From the NCBI GenBank assembly GCA_020631735.1, contig CM036158.1:78111447-78175446 (forward strand): DNA of 64,000 nucleotides, given 5' to 3'. The notes beneath the pieces were generated by a model that was not told where the DNA came from, did not search any database, and saw only the letters and a list, made by a program, of their open reading frames with translations. The position numbers were made by a program, and so were the translations under genes. Origin of the DNA: Saccharum officinarum (Eukaryota; Streptophyta; Magnoliopsida; Poales; Poaceae). Positions within the stretch are counted from its first letter, which is position 1, and every line of letters begins with the position of its first letter. Positions 1 through 11,519 of the stretch are shown one piece after another.

Positions 1-1303
1 TAGGTGGCGGCAACCACCAAGAGAAACAAGAATCCCGCAGCAAATCAACCACCAAGTGCCAACTAGATGCAATCTCACAATGCAAATGCACTTGGATCAC
101 TCAATCTCACTTCGAATATGCAAAGAAGCAAGAGAGATGAGTGGGAGGGGAGTTGCTTAGCTCAAAGTGCTCACAAGTATGTCAAATGTTCGAGAGAGAG
201 AGCCTTGAGCCGGCCAACGAGTATTTATAGACGTACCCCTTCGAATATAGCCGTTAGAAACTTAAACAGCCGAAATCGGGCTGACCGGACGCGCTGGTCC
301 AACTGACCGGACGCGCCGGTCGCCCAACGGCTAACACGTGAAACACTGACCGGACGCTGGTCCAAACGACCGGACGCGCTGGTCGCCCAACGGCTAACTG
401 CGAAGCCACGACCGGACGCGCTGGTCCAACTGACCGGACGCGCCGGGAACGACCGACGCGCTGGTCCCGTGTAGGACCGGACGCGCTGGTCGCCTGAGCA
501 GCGCTCAACGAAACAGTGACCGGACGCGCTTAAGAAGATGACGGACGCGACAGTGCCAGCGTCCGGTTACAGTCTAGTAAGCTCCCTGAACGACCGGACG
601 CGTCCGATCATCAGTGACCGGACGCGCCTCGCGTCCGATCATCGAACTGAAAAACGCGCAGACACTGAACACTGACCGGACGCGTCCGGTCCTGCAAGGA
701 CCGCGTCCGGTGCAGCGTCCGGTCACCTCTGTGACCTCCGTTCGCCTCCGTTTCTTTTCGGACTTCCGGCGTAGTGAAAAATAGGCATTTCAACTTCTCA
801 AAAACGCCTGAATCCCGCCTCGCAAGCTCGGCGGGAGGGAGAGAGGATCCCAAACCCTCTCTACCGCTCAAACTCCACCGCCGTCGCAAGCGTGCTAACA
901 ACACCAAGTGATCTCGTCATGTGTGAGTGTGTTAGCATTTTCACAATCATTTTTCGAGGCGATATTAGTTCTATCCAAATGCATATGATCATGAAATGCA
1001 CATCTAGAGGCACTTAGGAGTTCAATAGCCGCGTCATTCCCCTCTTTATAGTACGGCTATCTATCCTATAATGTAACCACACCCACTAGGTGTCTTGGTT
1101 ACTAAAACACAACCCTTAAGCATATACCTTTGCCTTGATCACGTAGGGTTGCGTCCAAATCCAAGTGTGGCCATCATGATCACCATTTCCATCTTGCCAC
1201 CAACCTTGGAATGTACTAATCCTCATATGCTACATACAACTTAGGCATAGGATTAGTACTTAGGCATTGTCACTAATTACCAACACCAAACATAGGACTT
1301 TCA
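1..1303 (-). mobile_element. Sirevirus-type copia LTR, reverse orientation, cut by window edge
   Basis: Read on the reverse strand this begins with TGAAAGTCCT at 1303, the same terminus as the 3' LTR of the larger copia element at 15850. It then runs through a block of GACCGGACGCGTCCGG-type palindromes (about 270-720) to a TATA box (TATAAATA at 222-229) and the start of the transcribed part. The 3' terminus lies beyond base 1. The sequence is related to, but clearly diverged from, the LTR at 15850-18102, so it comes from another member of the same lineage. No coding capacity is claimed; the short frames here are repeat translations. Confidence 0.8.
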
Positions 1304-1905
1304 ATAGGCATATCATGTGATATAATTGATGAATCCTTTCATAAGTCTATTATTGTTGCTCCCACTAACCTTTCATGTAGCTCATCTACATCATCCTCAT
1401 CTAGTAGTGATGGTTTCACTTGTGACTCCACATTTATAGTTGACAACGAAAATCTCAAGAAGGAGGTAAAAGAGCTCAATCACACCTTAGCTAAGGCTTA
1501 TGGTGGTGAGGACCGTTTGCTTATGTGCTTGGGTAGCCAAAGAGCTTCTCTCTATAAAGAGGGATTAGGCTATAACCCTAAGAAAGGCAAGGCCACTTTT
1601 GCTCCTCATAAGACTTGTTTTGTGAAGAACAATGGTAGCTATTGCAAAAGTTGTAAGTAAGTCGGTCACATAGAGCAACAATGCATGAACAAGAAATCAA
1701 ATGCTAATGTATCCTCAATTAAGTTTGATTCTTTTTATATGCTTATAAAGGATACAAATGGTGTTCATGCTAAGTTCATTGGTGCACCATGGATGGGCTC
1801 AAAGAAGAAAGCCATTTGGATACCAAAGAGCTTAGTCTCTAACCTTGGAGGACCCAAACAAGTTTGGATACCTAAAAAGAATTGATCTTGTCTTGTAGGT
1901 CATTG
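1304..1905 (+). pseudogene. Sirevirus gag fragment (C-terminal part)
   Basis: The stretch aligns by eye with 10917-11520 of the larger copia element: the same acidic or serine-rich linker, a LLMCLGSQR-like segment (about 1518-1545), a CCHC zinc knuckle near 1642-1685 and the lysine/proline tail at 1790-1882. Gag packages element RNA in the cytoplasm. The knuckle is broken by an in-frame TAA between its second cysteine and the glycine-histidine part, and the reading frame shifts, so it is dead. It abuts the LTR start of the reverse element on its left and passes abruptly into LTR sequence at about 1905, meaning protease, integrase and reverse transcriptase have been lost. Confidence 0.75.
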
Positions 1906-2959
1906 CGAGAGACGCGTCCGGTCGTTGTTTCGTTGTGCGCTACTCAAGTTGACCAGCGTGTCCAGTCAGTTGCGGGACCAGTGCGTCCGGTCACACCCGG
2001 CGCGTCCGGTCAGTACGACCAGCGCGTCCGGTCGGTGTTTTAGAATTTAGCCGTTGCGCGACCGGCGCGTCCGGTCATTTTGACCAGCGCGTCCGGTCAG
2101 CGCGACTTCGGCTGGTTAAAGTTCCTAACGGCTATATTCGAAGGGGTACGCTATAAATAGAGGTTGTACGGGGTTTGAGGGCAACTCTTGCATACTTTGA
2201 GACCTAGAGACATACTTTGAGCTAGAGAACAACCCCTCCACTCATCTCTTTGCATAGTTGCACATCTTGAGTGAGATTGAGTGAGATTCAAGTGTATTGC
2301 TTGATAGTTGCATTCTAGAGGCACTTGTTCTTCGAGTTGCTGCGGATTTCTTGTTACTCTTCTGTGTTTCCCGACACGGTAGACGGCTTGGAGCAGCGGA
2401 GGTGATTGAGCTCACAATTGGAGATTGTTGGAGCCTTCACCAAGTGTTGTAAGGGGTTCTTGATCCTTCCCCGCGGGAGTTCACAAATTGGATACTCTAG
2501 TGAAGCTCGTGGCTTGGAGGATCCCTATCTTGTGTGCGGTTGTGCGGCGCTCGCCGAGGGCTCGACTCTTGATAGTCGATTAGCTCGCGAACCGACAAGT
2601 GGTTGTATCGCCACAACGGGGAGTAGCTTGCCGGGGAGCAAGTGAACCTTGGGATAAATTCTTGTGTCATTCTCTTTCCGAGGATTTCTATTGTGTTATT
2701 GATTGATTGGTACCTCTCATCTCTACACGGTGGTATAATCTCTCGAAGCTCTTCTCTCGTATTACTTCTTGTTTCTAGCTTGTAGTTGTTGTTGTGTTTA
2801 GTGGACAGCCTTGTACTAGACTTGTGTAGGTGGCTTGCTTAATTAGTTAGAGCTAGTGCTTTTGCTTCACCACCTTTCTTACTAACTTGTGGTTAAGTAA
2901 TTCTTATAGAAGTTTTAATTAGGCTATTCATCCCCCCTCTAGCCTATTTGGACCTTACA
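1906..2959 (+). mobile_element. Sirevirus-type copia LTR, forward orientation, 5' part missing
   Basis: This is the promoter-proximal and transcribed part of an LTR. It has GCGTCCGGTC palindrome repeats at 1910-2100, a TATA box (CTATAAATAG at 2151-2160) and the AT-rich 3' end with CATCCCCCCTCTAGCC, and it terminates at CCTTACA (2953-2959), the same terminus as the LTRs ending at 9413 and 18102. The first part expected of a Sirevirus LTR, starting TGAAAGTCC, is absent because gag sequence joins directly at about 1905. That is consistent with an internal deletion from gag into the 3' LTR. Confidence 0.8.
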
Positions 2960-2964
2960 AGAGG

Positions 2965-4903
2965 TGTACACTTTCACTGTGAGTCATGATTTCCAAATAC
3001 ATGGGTTAATTACTCCCAAAACACTGAAAACCATATAAAGCCATTCAAAAGTTTGTCTAACAAGTTAGGGCCATTAGATTCACTCGGCTGGTAGATGTAG
3101 GAACCCCTTTTCAAATGGCACAATTCCTTCTCGGCTATACTTATAGACTAGAGGTTGTCCTACACCCAACGTGTCAAGCCATTCTTACGCCAATTAAGGT
3201 AACCACTAACAAGCTAGAAAAGGTCTCTTAAACAACTAGAGCCAGAGCCATATAGCCCTCACGGCTGTACTGTCAATCCCAGTTATCACTTACAGGTAAG
3301 TCCTTACGGAGAGTAACTAGAGCAACAATATAACCCCTTGCTCTAGCCCCTTTCAACAGTAATAAAATCATCTTAATGGTTGGTTGCTTAATCCATTAAT
3401 CAAATTACAAGATCATTGTTCATAATTAAGCACTAGCAATAGCTACCAAATGCACAACCCATAGGTGACAAGGAAACAAGATATCAATAGCTAAGTTATA
3501 ATCTCTATGGTTGTCAAGAAAGATACATGCATATGTATGATAATTTCAGTGAATAGGTAACAAGGATGGTCCCATGTTATATTTGCCTTGATCAAAGCTT
3601 CCCTGTTGATACTGCTGGTCTGGCTCAAAATAATACTCCTGATCGTCAAGAAACTGCTCACCGTCTATACTCGATCATCAAGCATCAACACACAATCATC
3701 CGAGCAATCATACACGAAGCAAATAAAGAGGCATAATTAAAATAGTACACCAACAGTAGCAAAATAGTATAAAAAGTTTGTAAAACTCTTCTACACGTTA
3801 CTACGATCACACAGACGTAAAGATTACGAAATTCGGATTTAAAACGTGAAAATTATGAATTTTCTAAGATTTTCTATAGATAAATAATTACTTTAATATA
3901 AACTTGAAAATTAAAATTTTCAAACCTACTGTATAATAACACTAACATGTAGAGCTCGCAAATACGAACCTAACGCAACTTGAACGGGTCAAATCGAAGT
4001 TAAAACGAATAAACGGCGGAGGAAAAACGATGGATGACAAAACTGTAAATATATCATCTTCTACCTTGGGCTTGGAGGAGCTCCGGTTAGCCATGGTGGA
4101 ACCTCGCCGGAGAGAAGCAAGATGAGATAGGAACTCGATGAAACGGTGATGAATTCGCGCAATCGGATATACCACGGTGTAGAGAACAACGAGGGCTGCC
4201 TCTTGGTGGTGGTGGCTGGCGTCGGGACGCGACGGTTTGGCCGGAAAAGCTCGTCAGAGAGTTCGCTGGAACACAAGCTATAGATGAAGAACTTCGGCGA
4301 GTGGTGGAGGGAGCTACGAGCGGCGGCTCGCGATAAGGGTTGTACTTCTGAAACCAGGGCGTCGAGGGCTACGCCGGCATATATATAGTCGTAGGGTTTG
4401 GAAACTTTTCGAATTTTCTTAATTTCGGGATTATTTTAATTCCGCGAATAAAATAATTCCAGAAAATCTAGAATTACCTTTTAAGCCGCGAAAATAGCCC
4501 GGAGCTCAGAAAAATCACGGAAAAAATTCTAGGGACTCTTGGAAAGATAAGGAACTCAACTAAATAGGTTTGGGCTCATGAAAAGATTGATGAAGGGATC
4601 AAGAAAAAAGATTAAGCTCACGGAAATTAAAATTTTAAATCCAGAAAATACCAAAAAGTTCCGATGAGAAGTAAATGTCGTACTATGGTATTTTGAAAAT
4701 AATAGCACTCACCAACACCAAAGACAAGCATCACACAAACACCACATTATCAAATTAATATGGAAAAGTTTAAACCCATAATTTTCTATATTTAAATTAG
4801 CAGCAACTTAACTTATCTAATAAATTTATTCAAATATTGAAATCATTTATTTTATTTAGTGTTTTTCTTGCACAACCCAGAATAGGAAATTTTAGGTGTG
4901 ACA
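2965..4903 (-). mobile_element. Gypsy-type LTR with adjoining polypurine tract, reverse orientation
   Basis: On the reverse strand the sequence CGAGGGGGAGA (4914-4904) is followed by TGTCACACCTAAAA, the arrangement of a polypurine tract followed by the start of a 3' LTR. The body contains an AT-rich promoter-like part, a GC-richer transcribed part (about 4050-4400) and a probable terminus AGTGTACA at 2965-2972. The short frames between 3942 and 4276 fall in this LTR and have no recognisable domain. I see no internal coding region upstream of the tract; MITE sequence lies there instead. Assignment to gypsy rests on the TGTCACACC start, and the low-coordinate boundary is uncertain. Confidence 0.55.
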
Positions 4904-5005
4904 TCTCCCCCTCGTAGGCAGCTTTAGCCCAAGTGCTGTCTGCTAGCTGCCGACGGCCAGTCTATCTCGTTGTTGTCTGAGGCCTTGATTAGATCAAGGC
5001 TAAAG

Positions 5006-5286
5006 CCGTGTTTAGATGCCGAATCGGCACAGTCGATTTGGCTCTGCGCGCTACGGTGTTCCGGTCGGAACACGGTAGCGCGTTTTGTTTTGTAAGGTGG
5101 AAAATTGTCCAAAAATTGATTAATTAGATTCAAAATGTTCGTCTCGTAAAGTACAACAAAACTGTGCAATTAGTTTTTGATTTCATCTACATTTAGTACT
5201 CCATGCATTTACCGATATTTTGATGTGATGGGGAATCTCCTTTTTGCATAGTGGAATTTGGGGAGGAATTGGGAACTAAACAAGGG
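5006..5286 (-). mobile_element. Grass MITE, CTTGTTTAG-end family, copy 1
   Basis: The ends are CCGTGTTTAGATGCC and GGAACTAAACAAGGG, which are imperfect inverted repeats. The core carries the family hallmarks CATGGAGTACTAAATG and GAGACGAA in reverse orientation. It is non-coding. Confidence 0.65.
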
Positions 5287-5490
5287 TTTTTTTCGCTCTA
5301 TCTCCATCGTATCGAATCTTTAGACGTATGCATGGAGCACTAAATATAGGTAAAAGAAATAACTAATTACACAGTTTAGTTATAAATCACGAGACGAATC
5401 TTTTGAACCTAGCTAGTCTATAATTAAACACTAATTATCAAATACAAATAAAAATGTTACAATTAAAAAAATTTAACTTTTCTTCAGCCT
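5287..5490 (+). mobile_element. Grass MITE, CTTGTTTAG-end family, copy 2 (degraded)
   Basis: The core GCATGGAGCACTAAATATAG and CACGAGACGAATCTTTTG is present, directly abutting copy 1. The terminal repeats are degraded. Confidence 0.55.
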
Positions 5491-6330
5491 AGCACACGCG
5501 GCGTGGCAGGGCATGGCATGGCTACAGGCTACCCGCTACCAGCCCTCCCTCCCGCCTGCCATCCTTCCGGCCTCCGCTCCGCTCCTTGGCGCTCCTTCCT
5601 GCCTCCTAATAGGCGCAACACGTTGACTCTTCGCCGGTGACGTTACGGCCGGGCAGTAGCAGTACGGGTACGGCGTCCGGCGGGCGGGCAGCGTCCTTTC
5701 CCCTTGGACGTGACACGGCCGGAGACGCCGGCCCATCACGTTGACACGGTTCACGCGCCCGTAATTGTACGGCGCTTGTCCGTGTGGTCGGCGACCCTGA
5801 CGATCGAGAGCGCGAGTGAGCGAGCCCTGCCCCGCTTCCCGGACCGGCCGGCCCCACTGGTCGGTCACTGGACCCGGGCATGCATGCCTGTTGCCTGCGT
5901 GAAGAAGTCGTCACGTCGGCCGGCGGTCGTCCTTTGCCGCTACCACCTCCCACGGCGGTCTCGTGCATGCATGCATCCATGTGGGCCTTCTTCTTCCCCC
6001 GACGGCTTCGATCCTGCGCCGCACGCAAGCTTGCAAAGCCGCCCGCCAGCGCCCAGCGGCGGCGCTCTACGGGTCTACTCTACCGTCTACCCTGCGGGAC
6101 CGGCCAGCGCGCAGCAGCCGGCTACTCAGGACTACGCACAGCGCCACAGCCTAACGTATTTCGACACTGTTCGGCAGCACACCTGAATGATTACGAGCTG
6201 CATGGCGCGCGCTGCACGACGACGCAAACCCGAGGTGACTCCCACAATTCTCGCCGCCGTCGCCGCCACTTGCCACCTTCATTTCTGGCAAAAAGTTGGG
6301 GCGGCCGCTAGCCCCTCTCCGGCTCTCCAG
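5490..6330. other. GC-rich, CpG-rich low-repeat island, no gene assigned
   Basis: This stretch of about 840 bases is strongly GC- and CpG-rich between AT-rich MITEs. It keeps several overlapping long frames on both strands (up to 160 codons), which is what GC-rich sequence produces by chance. I see no recognisable protein motif, splice pattern or start context that favours one frame. CATGCATG runs occur at 5879-5886 and 5962-5976. It may be the promoter or first-exon region of a gene whose remainder was displaced, or part of an uncharacterised transposon. Confidence 0.4.
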
Positions 6331-6498
6331 TTCTCCGGCCGGCCAGCCGGTCTACACGTTGCATGACATGAATGGAAAGGGTAGGTGCTAGCTCCACTGC
6401 ATGCTCCAGGGAAGAAAGACGAGACTACGAGAGCCCGTCACATGGCCGCAAGTTCATCGTGCGTGCTCCAATCACAGACCTTTTTTCTTCACGGTTTC

Positions 6499-6675
6499 GG
6501 GGGTGTTTGTGCTCCTGAGCTTCAGTGCCTGTCCCATCGGATGTTCACATGTATAAAGTATTAAATATGGATTAATTATGAAATTAAATACACAGATTAT
6601 AATTGTTTTGCGAGACGAAATTTTTAAGCTTGTACGCTACCTAAACTTTAGTCACAGGGTCCGGACAAACCCCCC
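6499..6675 (+). mobile_element. Degraded grass MITE
   Basis: The ends GGGGGTGTTTGT and ACAAACCCCCC are inverted repeats. The interior retains AGTATTAAATATGG and GCGAGACGAA. Confidence 0.55.
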
Positions 6676-6720
6676 AACTTAGACGCATTATCGCCGGCTC
6701 TGAGAAGAAAAGCCTACACT

Positions 6721-6999
6721 GGGCCCTTGTTTAGATACCCAAATTCATCCTCAAATTCCACTGTGCAAAAAGAAGATTCCCCATCACATTAAAATCTCGG
6801 CACATATATGGAGTACTAAATGTAGATGAAATCAAAAACTAATTGTACAGTTTTTGTTCTACTTTACGAGACGAATATTTTAAGCCTAATTAACCAATGT
6901 TTGGACAATTATTACCAAATAAAAACAAAATTACTATAGTGTGACACGATATTTACTATACAAACTTTGCCTCCAAAATTTGGTATCTAAACAAGACCT
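6721..6999 (+). mobile_element. Grass MITE, CTTGTTTAG-end family
   Basis: Near-perfect ends GGGCCCTTGTTTAGATACC and GGTATCTAAACAAGACCT are present, with the family core GGAGTACTAAATGTAG and CGAGACGAATATTTTAAGCC. Confidence 0.75.
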
Positions 7000-7280
7000 G
7001 AGGCGAGGGCTAGAAAGAGCAAGGCGACAAGGCGCCACGTCACTCAAGGGTCTTGCTTGTTTCCCAGCTGCCATATACACGGAGTAGTCCCATCCAAACC
7101 CCCACCACATCACCTCACCAAAACCAACCGTGCCATCTTTATCTCTCTCCCATTATTTTATCTTAAAAAGAAAAGATTCGCAGTCGCCACGAAAACTCAC
7201 ATGAACTCCTCAGCAGCTGCAGCCTTTTTCTTTATATATTATATATATATGTCCCACTACCACTGGTGGCCCTAGACTGA

Positions 7281-7511
7281 GCACCGTTTGGTTCATAAAT
7301 GTTAAAGTTTAAACTCTCATCACATTAATGTTGCGTAAATACATGGAATACTAAATGTAGACTAATCGCATGCATGTCAGTACAGATTAGGAGTAATTTA
7401 CGAGATGAATCTATTAAGCCTAATTATTCTAAAATTAAAAACTTTTTATCAAATAAAACGAAAGTACTACAGTGTTTATTAAACTTTAACACCTCTAAGC
7501 AAACAGGCCCG
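7281..7511 (+). mobile_element. Grass MITE, GTTTGG-end variant
   Basis: The ends are GCACCGTTTGGTTCA and AAGCAAACAGGCCC. The interior has GGAATACTAAATGTAG and ACGAGATGAATCTATTAAGCC, so it is a diverged relative of the neighbouring elements. Confidence 0.6.
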
Positions 7512-7559
7512 AACTCATCGAGGAACAAGTCTGGTCTCTGGTGTACGGAAAGTGCCTAA

Positions 7560-7990
7560 ACAATGCGTTGCAAGTGCAGTTCGACGATACACAAAAGCCC
7601 GCTTGTTTTTTAACGTGCGGTTCGGGCTCTGCCAAACTCGATCGGAAACATTTCGAGCTTTGCTGACGTAGGAATTATTCTAACCTGCCCAAGAACAAAA
7701 GTGGGGTTAGTAGGCTGATGAGGCAACTGATGTTGTTGATAAACACGTCCTGATCAGACGGCACTTACTACAATCCTTTTCTTCTTTTTGAACTGAAACA
7801 AAACCAAAAATCGAGTTGCAATAACAATGTCAAAGACAGAAAACAATAGTACTAGCAGAGGAAAAGAAGGGGAAAAAGTAGTGTTACTGTATCAGGCAAA
7901 GACACCCTACCCCCAATATTGTTGCACAGCATGCACAGCCCTTGCATGGCAGTGTGAACATGGCGGTGGGCCACCTCCACTGTTTCTCCT
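7560..7990. other. No gene seen
   Basis: Low-repeat sequence between two MITEs. I find no coding or structural signal. Confidence 0.4.
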
Positions 7991-7991
7991 T

Positions 7992-8232
7992 TAGGTGTGT
8001 TTACTTCCCATGCCAACCAAAATATTTCATCTTCCATCCATCACATCAATCTTTCGATGCATGCATGGAGCATTAAATATAGATTAAAAAGATAACTAAT
8101 TGCATAGTTTGTCTGTAAATGTCGGAACGAATCTTTTGAGCCTAGTTATTTATGATGAACAAATTTTGCCAAATAATAACGAAATATGATATAGTAACTT
8201 TTCAGCTACTTTTCGCGAATTAACCACCCTTA
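7992..8232 (+). mobile_element. Grass MITE, GTGTTTACTTCC-end variant
   Basis: It starts AGGTGTGTTTACTTCCCATG and ends near CGCGAATTAACCACCCT, with core GCATGGAGCATTAAATATAG and CGAATCTTTTGAGCCTAG. It is a close sister of the copy at 20811-21054, with which it shares most internal positions. Confidence 0.7.
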
Positions 8233-8403
8233 GATTACCTGTCAGGGATGGAAGGTTGCGGCCCCACATGGTGCCAAGGAGCAATAATCGCTGCCCTCCC
8301 CTCAGCTCTCTCGGCGTGACGGCGTCGTCTCCTCCTCCACCCTCTCTTTTCATGCACACACTCCCTTGCTACAGTCGCAGTTGTCTCTGCAAGTACTGAC
8401 TGC

Positions 8404-8503
8404 NNNNNNNNNNNNNNNNNNNNNNNNNNNNNNNNNNNNNNNNNNNNNNNNNNNNNNNNNNNNNNNNNNNNNNNNNNNNNNNNNNNNNNNNNNNNNNNNN
8501 NNN
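8404..8503. other. Assembly gap (100 N)
   Basis: A run of exactly 100 N, the usual placeholder for unknown length. Sequence resumes inside the 5' LTR of the copia element, at a point equal to about 17183 of the 3' LTR, so at least about 1.3 kb of LTR should lie in the gap. Confidence 0.95.
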
Positions 8504-9413
8504 TCTCGTTGGCCGGCCCTTAGGAGTTGGCATTTCAACATACTTGTGCATCCTTTGAGCTAGAGCTACTCTCCCACTCATCTCTCTTGCTTGATTGCAA
8601 ATCAAAAGTGAGATTGAGTGATCCCAAAGTGCATTGCATAGCTTGAGGCATCTAGTGGCACTTGTGGGTGGTTTAGCCGGGGATTTCTTGTTACTCTTGG
8701 AGAGTACCGCTCCTAGCCGGCTTGGAGATTGTTGGAGGCGTTGGCAAGAGAAGGTGATTGTTCTTGGCACCTCCGGTTGTTTGTAAGAGGTTCTTGTGCT
8801 TCCTCGGCGGGACGCCAAAAGCAACTCTATTGGATTGCGCGTGTCATTGAGTTACCTCACTTGAGAGTGGTGTCTTGCGGTGCCTTGCGGGGCGTGCCTT
8901 GAGGGCAAGTGACTTGAGGGTCGCACCGAGGAACCATCTAAGTGTTGGTCGACACAACCGGTGACGTAGCTTGTCGGTGCACAAGTGAACACCGGGTGAA
9001 CAAAAATATTGTGTCTCTTGTCTCCCGGTGATTGGTCTACCATATTGTGTGTTGTGTCAATATTAATTGATTGTATATCATCTTGGTGATTGGCAACATC
9101 TTCACTCCACCGTCGGGTATAAGATTCACAATCCTATCTCTCGCATTTTCTTTACTAGATTATCTTGTGTAGCTCTAGTGGTAGCCTTTCTAGTAGTTGT
9201 TAGCTTGCTCACTAGTGTAAGTTAGTGACTTAGCACTTGTGTGAACTAGAGATCATAATCTACTAGACTTGTGGATAGGAGGCTTGCATCACAACCCGTT
9301 GGCTAAGCAAAACTCGCTTTACGCCGTTTGTTATTCTAACAAGTTTGCTTAGTGGGCTTGTAGATTTTTTTTTAAAGGCTATTCACCCCCCTCTAGCCAT
9401 CTAGGACCTTACA
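8504..9413 (+). repeat. 5' LTR of the Sirevirus element, 3' part only
   Basis: It matches 17183-18102 nearly base for base, with scattered substitutions and small indels, and ends CCTTACA. The region before it, including TATA box and palindromes, is hidden in the gap. Confidence 0.9.
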
Positions 9414-9415
9414 AG

Positions 9416-9428
9416 TGGTATCGGAGCC
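9416..9428 (+). other. Primer-binding site for initiator tRNA-Met
   Basis: TGGTATCGGAGCC lies two bases after the LTR end and differs at one position from the usual plant copia site TGGTATCAGAGC. It primes minus-strand DNA synthesis. Confidence 0.85.
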
Positions 9429-9473
9429 GTGGTCACCGTTTTAATCAAGGCTTAACATCCTTCGGTGTGAAAA

Positions 9474-11488
9474 ATGGCTCAAATTGTGTTCAATCATGTT
9501 GGGGGCAAGCCACCGTTCTTTGATGGTGTTAGTTCTTTTGCTCATTGGAAGAGAAAGATGACAATGTACCTTGGTTCTATTCATGAGAGAGTATTGCAAG
9601 TCACCGAGAATGATTTTGCTATCATTGATCCTATCATCTCACCGATGAAGATAGAGCAAATAGAACATGCAATAGAATGGCTCTCAATACACTCTAACAA
9701 TGGTATTGACACAAAAGTATTTGAGGGCATCAAAGATTTGGAATTGGCTAGTGAAGTATGGACAAGGTTGAGTGAGACATATGAAGGCACTAAGGTTGTG
9801 AAGAGTGCAAGCTATATGGGCTCAAGAGTGAGTTTGAGAACTTCAAGAAAAAAGGATGATGAAACAATCATTGAAATGTTTCATAGATTGCAAGTGATAG
9901 TCAATGATCTCAAGAGCTTAGGGCACAAAACTCAAGATCAAATTTTTGTCACAAGTTCTTATTGAGCTTACCTAGAAGATTCAAGATGTTGATCATGATG
10001 TTGCAAAGAGATGGGCTTGAAACAATGAAGCTAATGATTTGCTTGGTGAAGTATTGACCTATTGACAAATATGATCAAGATGTTGATGACAAGGAAAAGG
10101 TGGAAGATGAGAAGAAGAAGACCGTGGCATTCAAGGCCACCTCCTCCAAGGGCAAAGCACCATCATTGAAGAAGAAGAAGACAACAATGAAGATGGGGAA
10201 TTTGAAATTGAGGCACTTGCTCTTGTAGTCAAAAAGATGGGTCACATGTTCATCAAGAGAAGAGGCTTCTTAAAGAAAAGGAAATGAGCAACAAAGGAAG
10301 TGCTTCAATTGTGATAGCACCGAACATCTTCAAGCGAATGTCCTTATGATAAGAAGAAGAACAAAAAGGACAAGTTTGAGAAGAAGAAGAGAGAGCCAAG
10401 ATGACATTCAAGAAAGGCAAAAATGGTGCCTATGTGATCACTTGGGAAAGTGATGATAATGAAGAAGAAGAAGAATCATCCAACAAGGCTTTTGCTTCCA
10501 TTGCTATCAACAAGAAGCCATCACTATTTGATTCATCCTCTTCATGCTTCATGGCTAAAGAAGCTAAGGTATTATATGATGAGAGTGATGATGAAAGTGA
10601 AATGGAATATGCTCATGATAGTGATAATGATAATGATAATGAAATGATGATGATGAACCAACTAAAGAACAACTATATGACTTGATGCAACAAACTAGAG
10701 ACATAGCTATTGCCAAGACAAAGGAGTGTAAGAAGCTTTCAATGAAAGTAGCAATACTTGAGAAAGTCCTAGTGAGCTTAAGACCACTCATGAGAGTCTA
10801 GTGGAAGACCATGAGGATCTTGGTAAGGCTCATTTCAAGCTTGAAAAGGCTCACTCATTGCTACTTGAGCAACAAGAAAAGAAGGAGGTTGTTGTATCAT
10901 GTGATATAGGTGTTACATGTGATATAATTGATGAATCCTTTAATGAACCTATCATCATGTCAAATGCTAACCCTTCTTGTAGCTCTTCATCCACCACCAC
11001 CAACTCTACCTCTACTACTAGTGATGGTTTCACTTGTGATGCCTCACTAATGGTTGAAAATGAGACTCTCAAGAGAGAGGTGGATGAGCTCACTCACGCC
11101 CTAGGCAAGGCCTATGGTGGTGAGGCCCGCTTGCTTAAGTGCTTGGGTAGCCAAAGGTTCTCTCTTAACAAAGAGGGATTGGGCTACCCCCAAGAAAGGC
11201 AAGTCGGCCTTTGCAACTCCAAAGCCTAGCTTTGTGAAGGCAATGGTCGGTTTTGCAATAGATGCAAGCAAGTTGGGCACCTAGAGCATAATTGCAATAA
11301 AAAGAACCAAAGCAAGAACTTGTTAATGCTATACCTTTTGATTCTTGCTATGTGCTTACCAAGGGTGTGAAGGGTGTGCAAGCTAAGTTTGTTGGTACAC
11401 CAATTGTGGGCCCAAAGAAGAAGGCTATTTGGTACCAAAGAGCTTAGTTACTAACCTACAAGGACCCAAGCAAAAATAGGTACCTAAG
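9474..11488 (+). pseudogene. Sirevirus gag, frameshifted
   Basis: Translation starts at ATG 9474, 46 bases after the primer-binding site, and is open for 163 codons (to 9965) through the copia gag N-terminal domain, which begins with a FDGVSSFAHWKRKM segment. Downstream the frame is broken several times, but three parts are recognisable: acidic low-complexity stretches at 10441-10660, a coiled-coil-like segment at 10790-10890, and a CCHC zinc knuckle at about 11243-11293 (spacing C-x2-C-x4-H-x4-C). A lysine- and proline-rich tail follows at about 11400-11480. Gag forms the cytoplasmic particle and binds element RNA. The element cannot make a full Gag from this copy. Confidence 0.85.
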
Positions 11489-11519
11489 CTTCATTGATTT
11501 GCTTGTAGGTCAATTACAA

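Noticed and set aside
5536..6311. Overlapping frames of 110-160 codons on both strands
   Set aside because: All arise in a GC-rich island. No frame has a domain, start context or splice support, and both strands are equally open.
8350..8824. Frames crossing the N runs at 8404 and 36776
   Set aside because: Their length depends on unknown bases.
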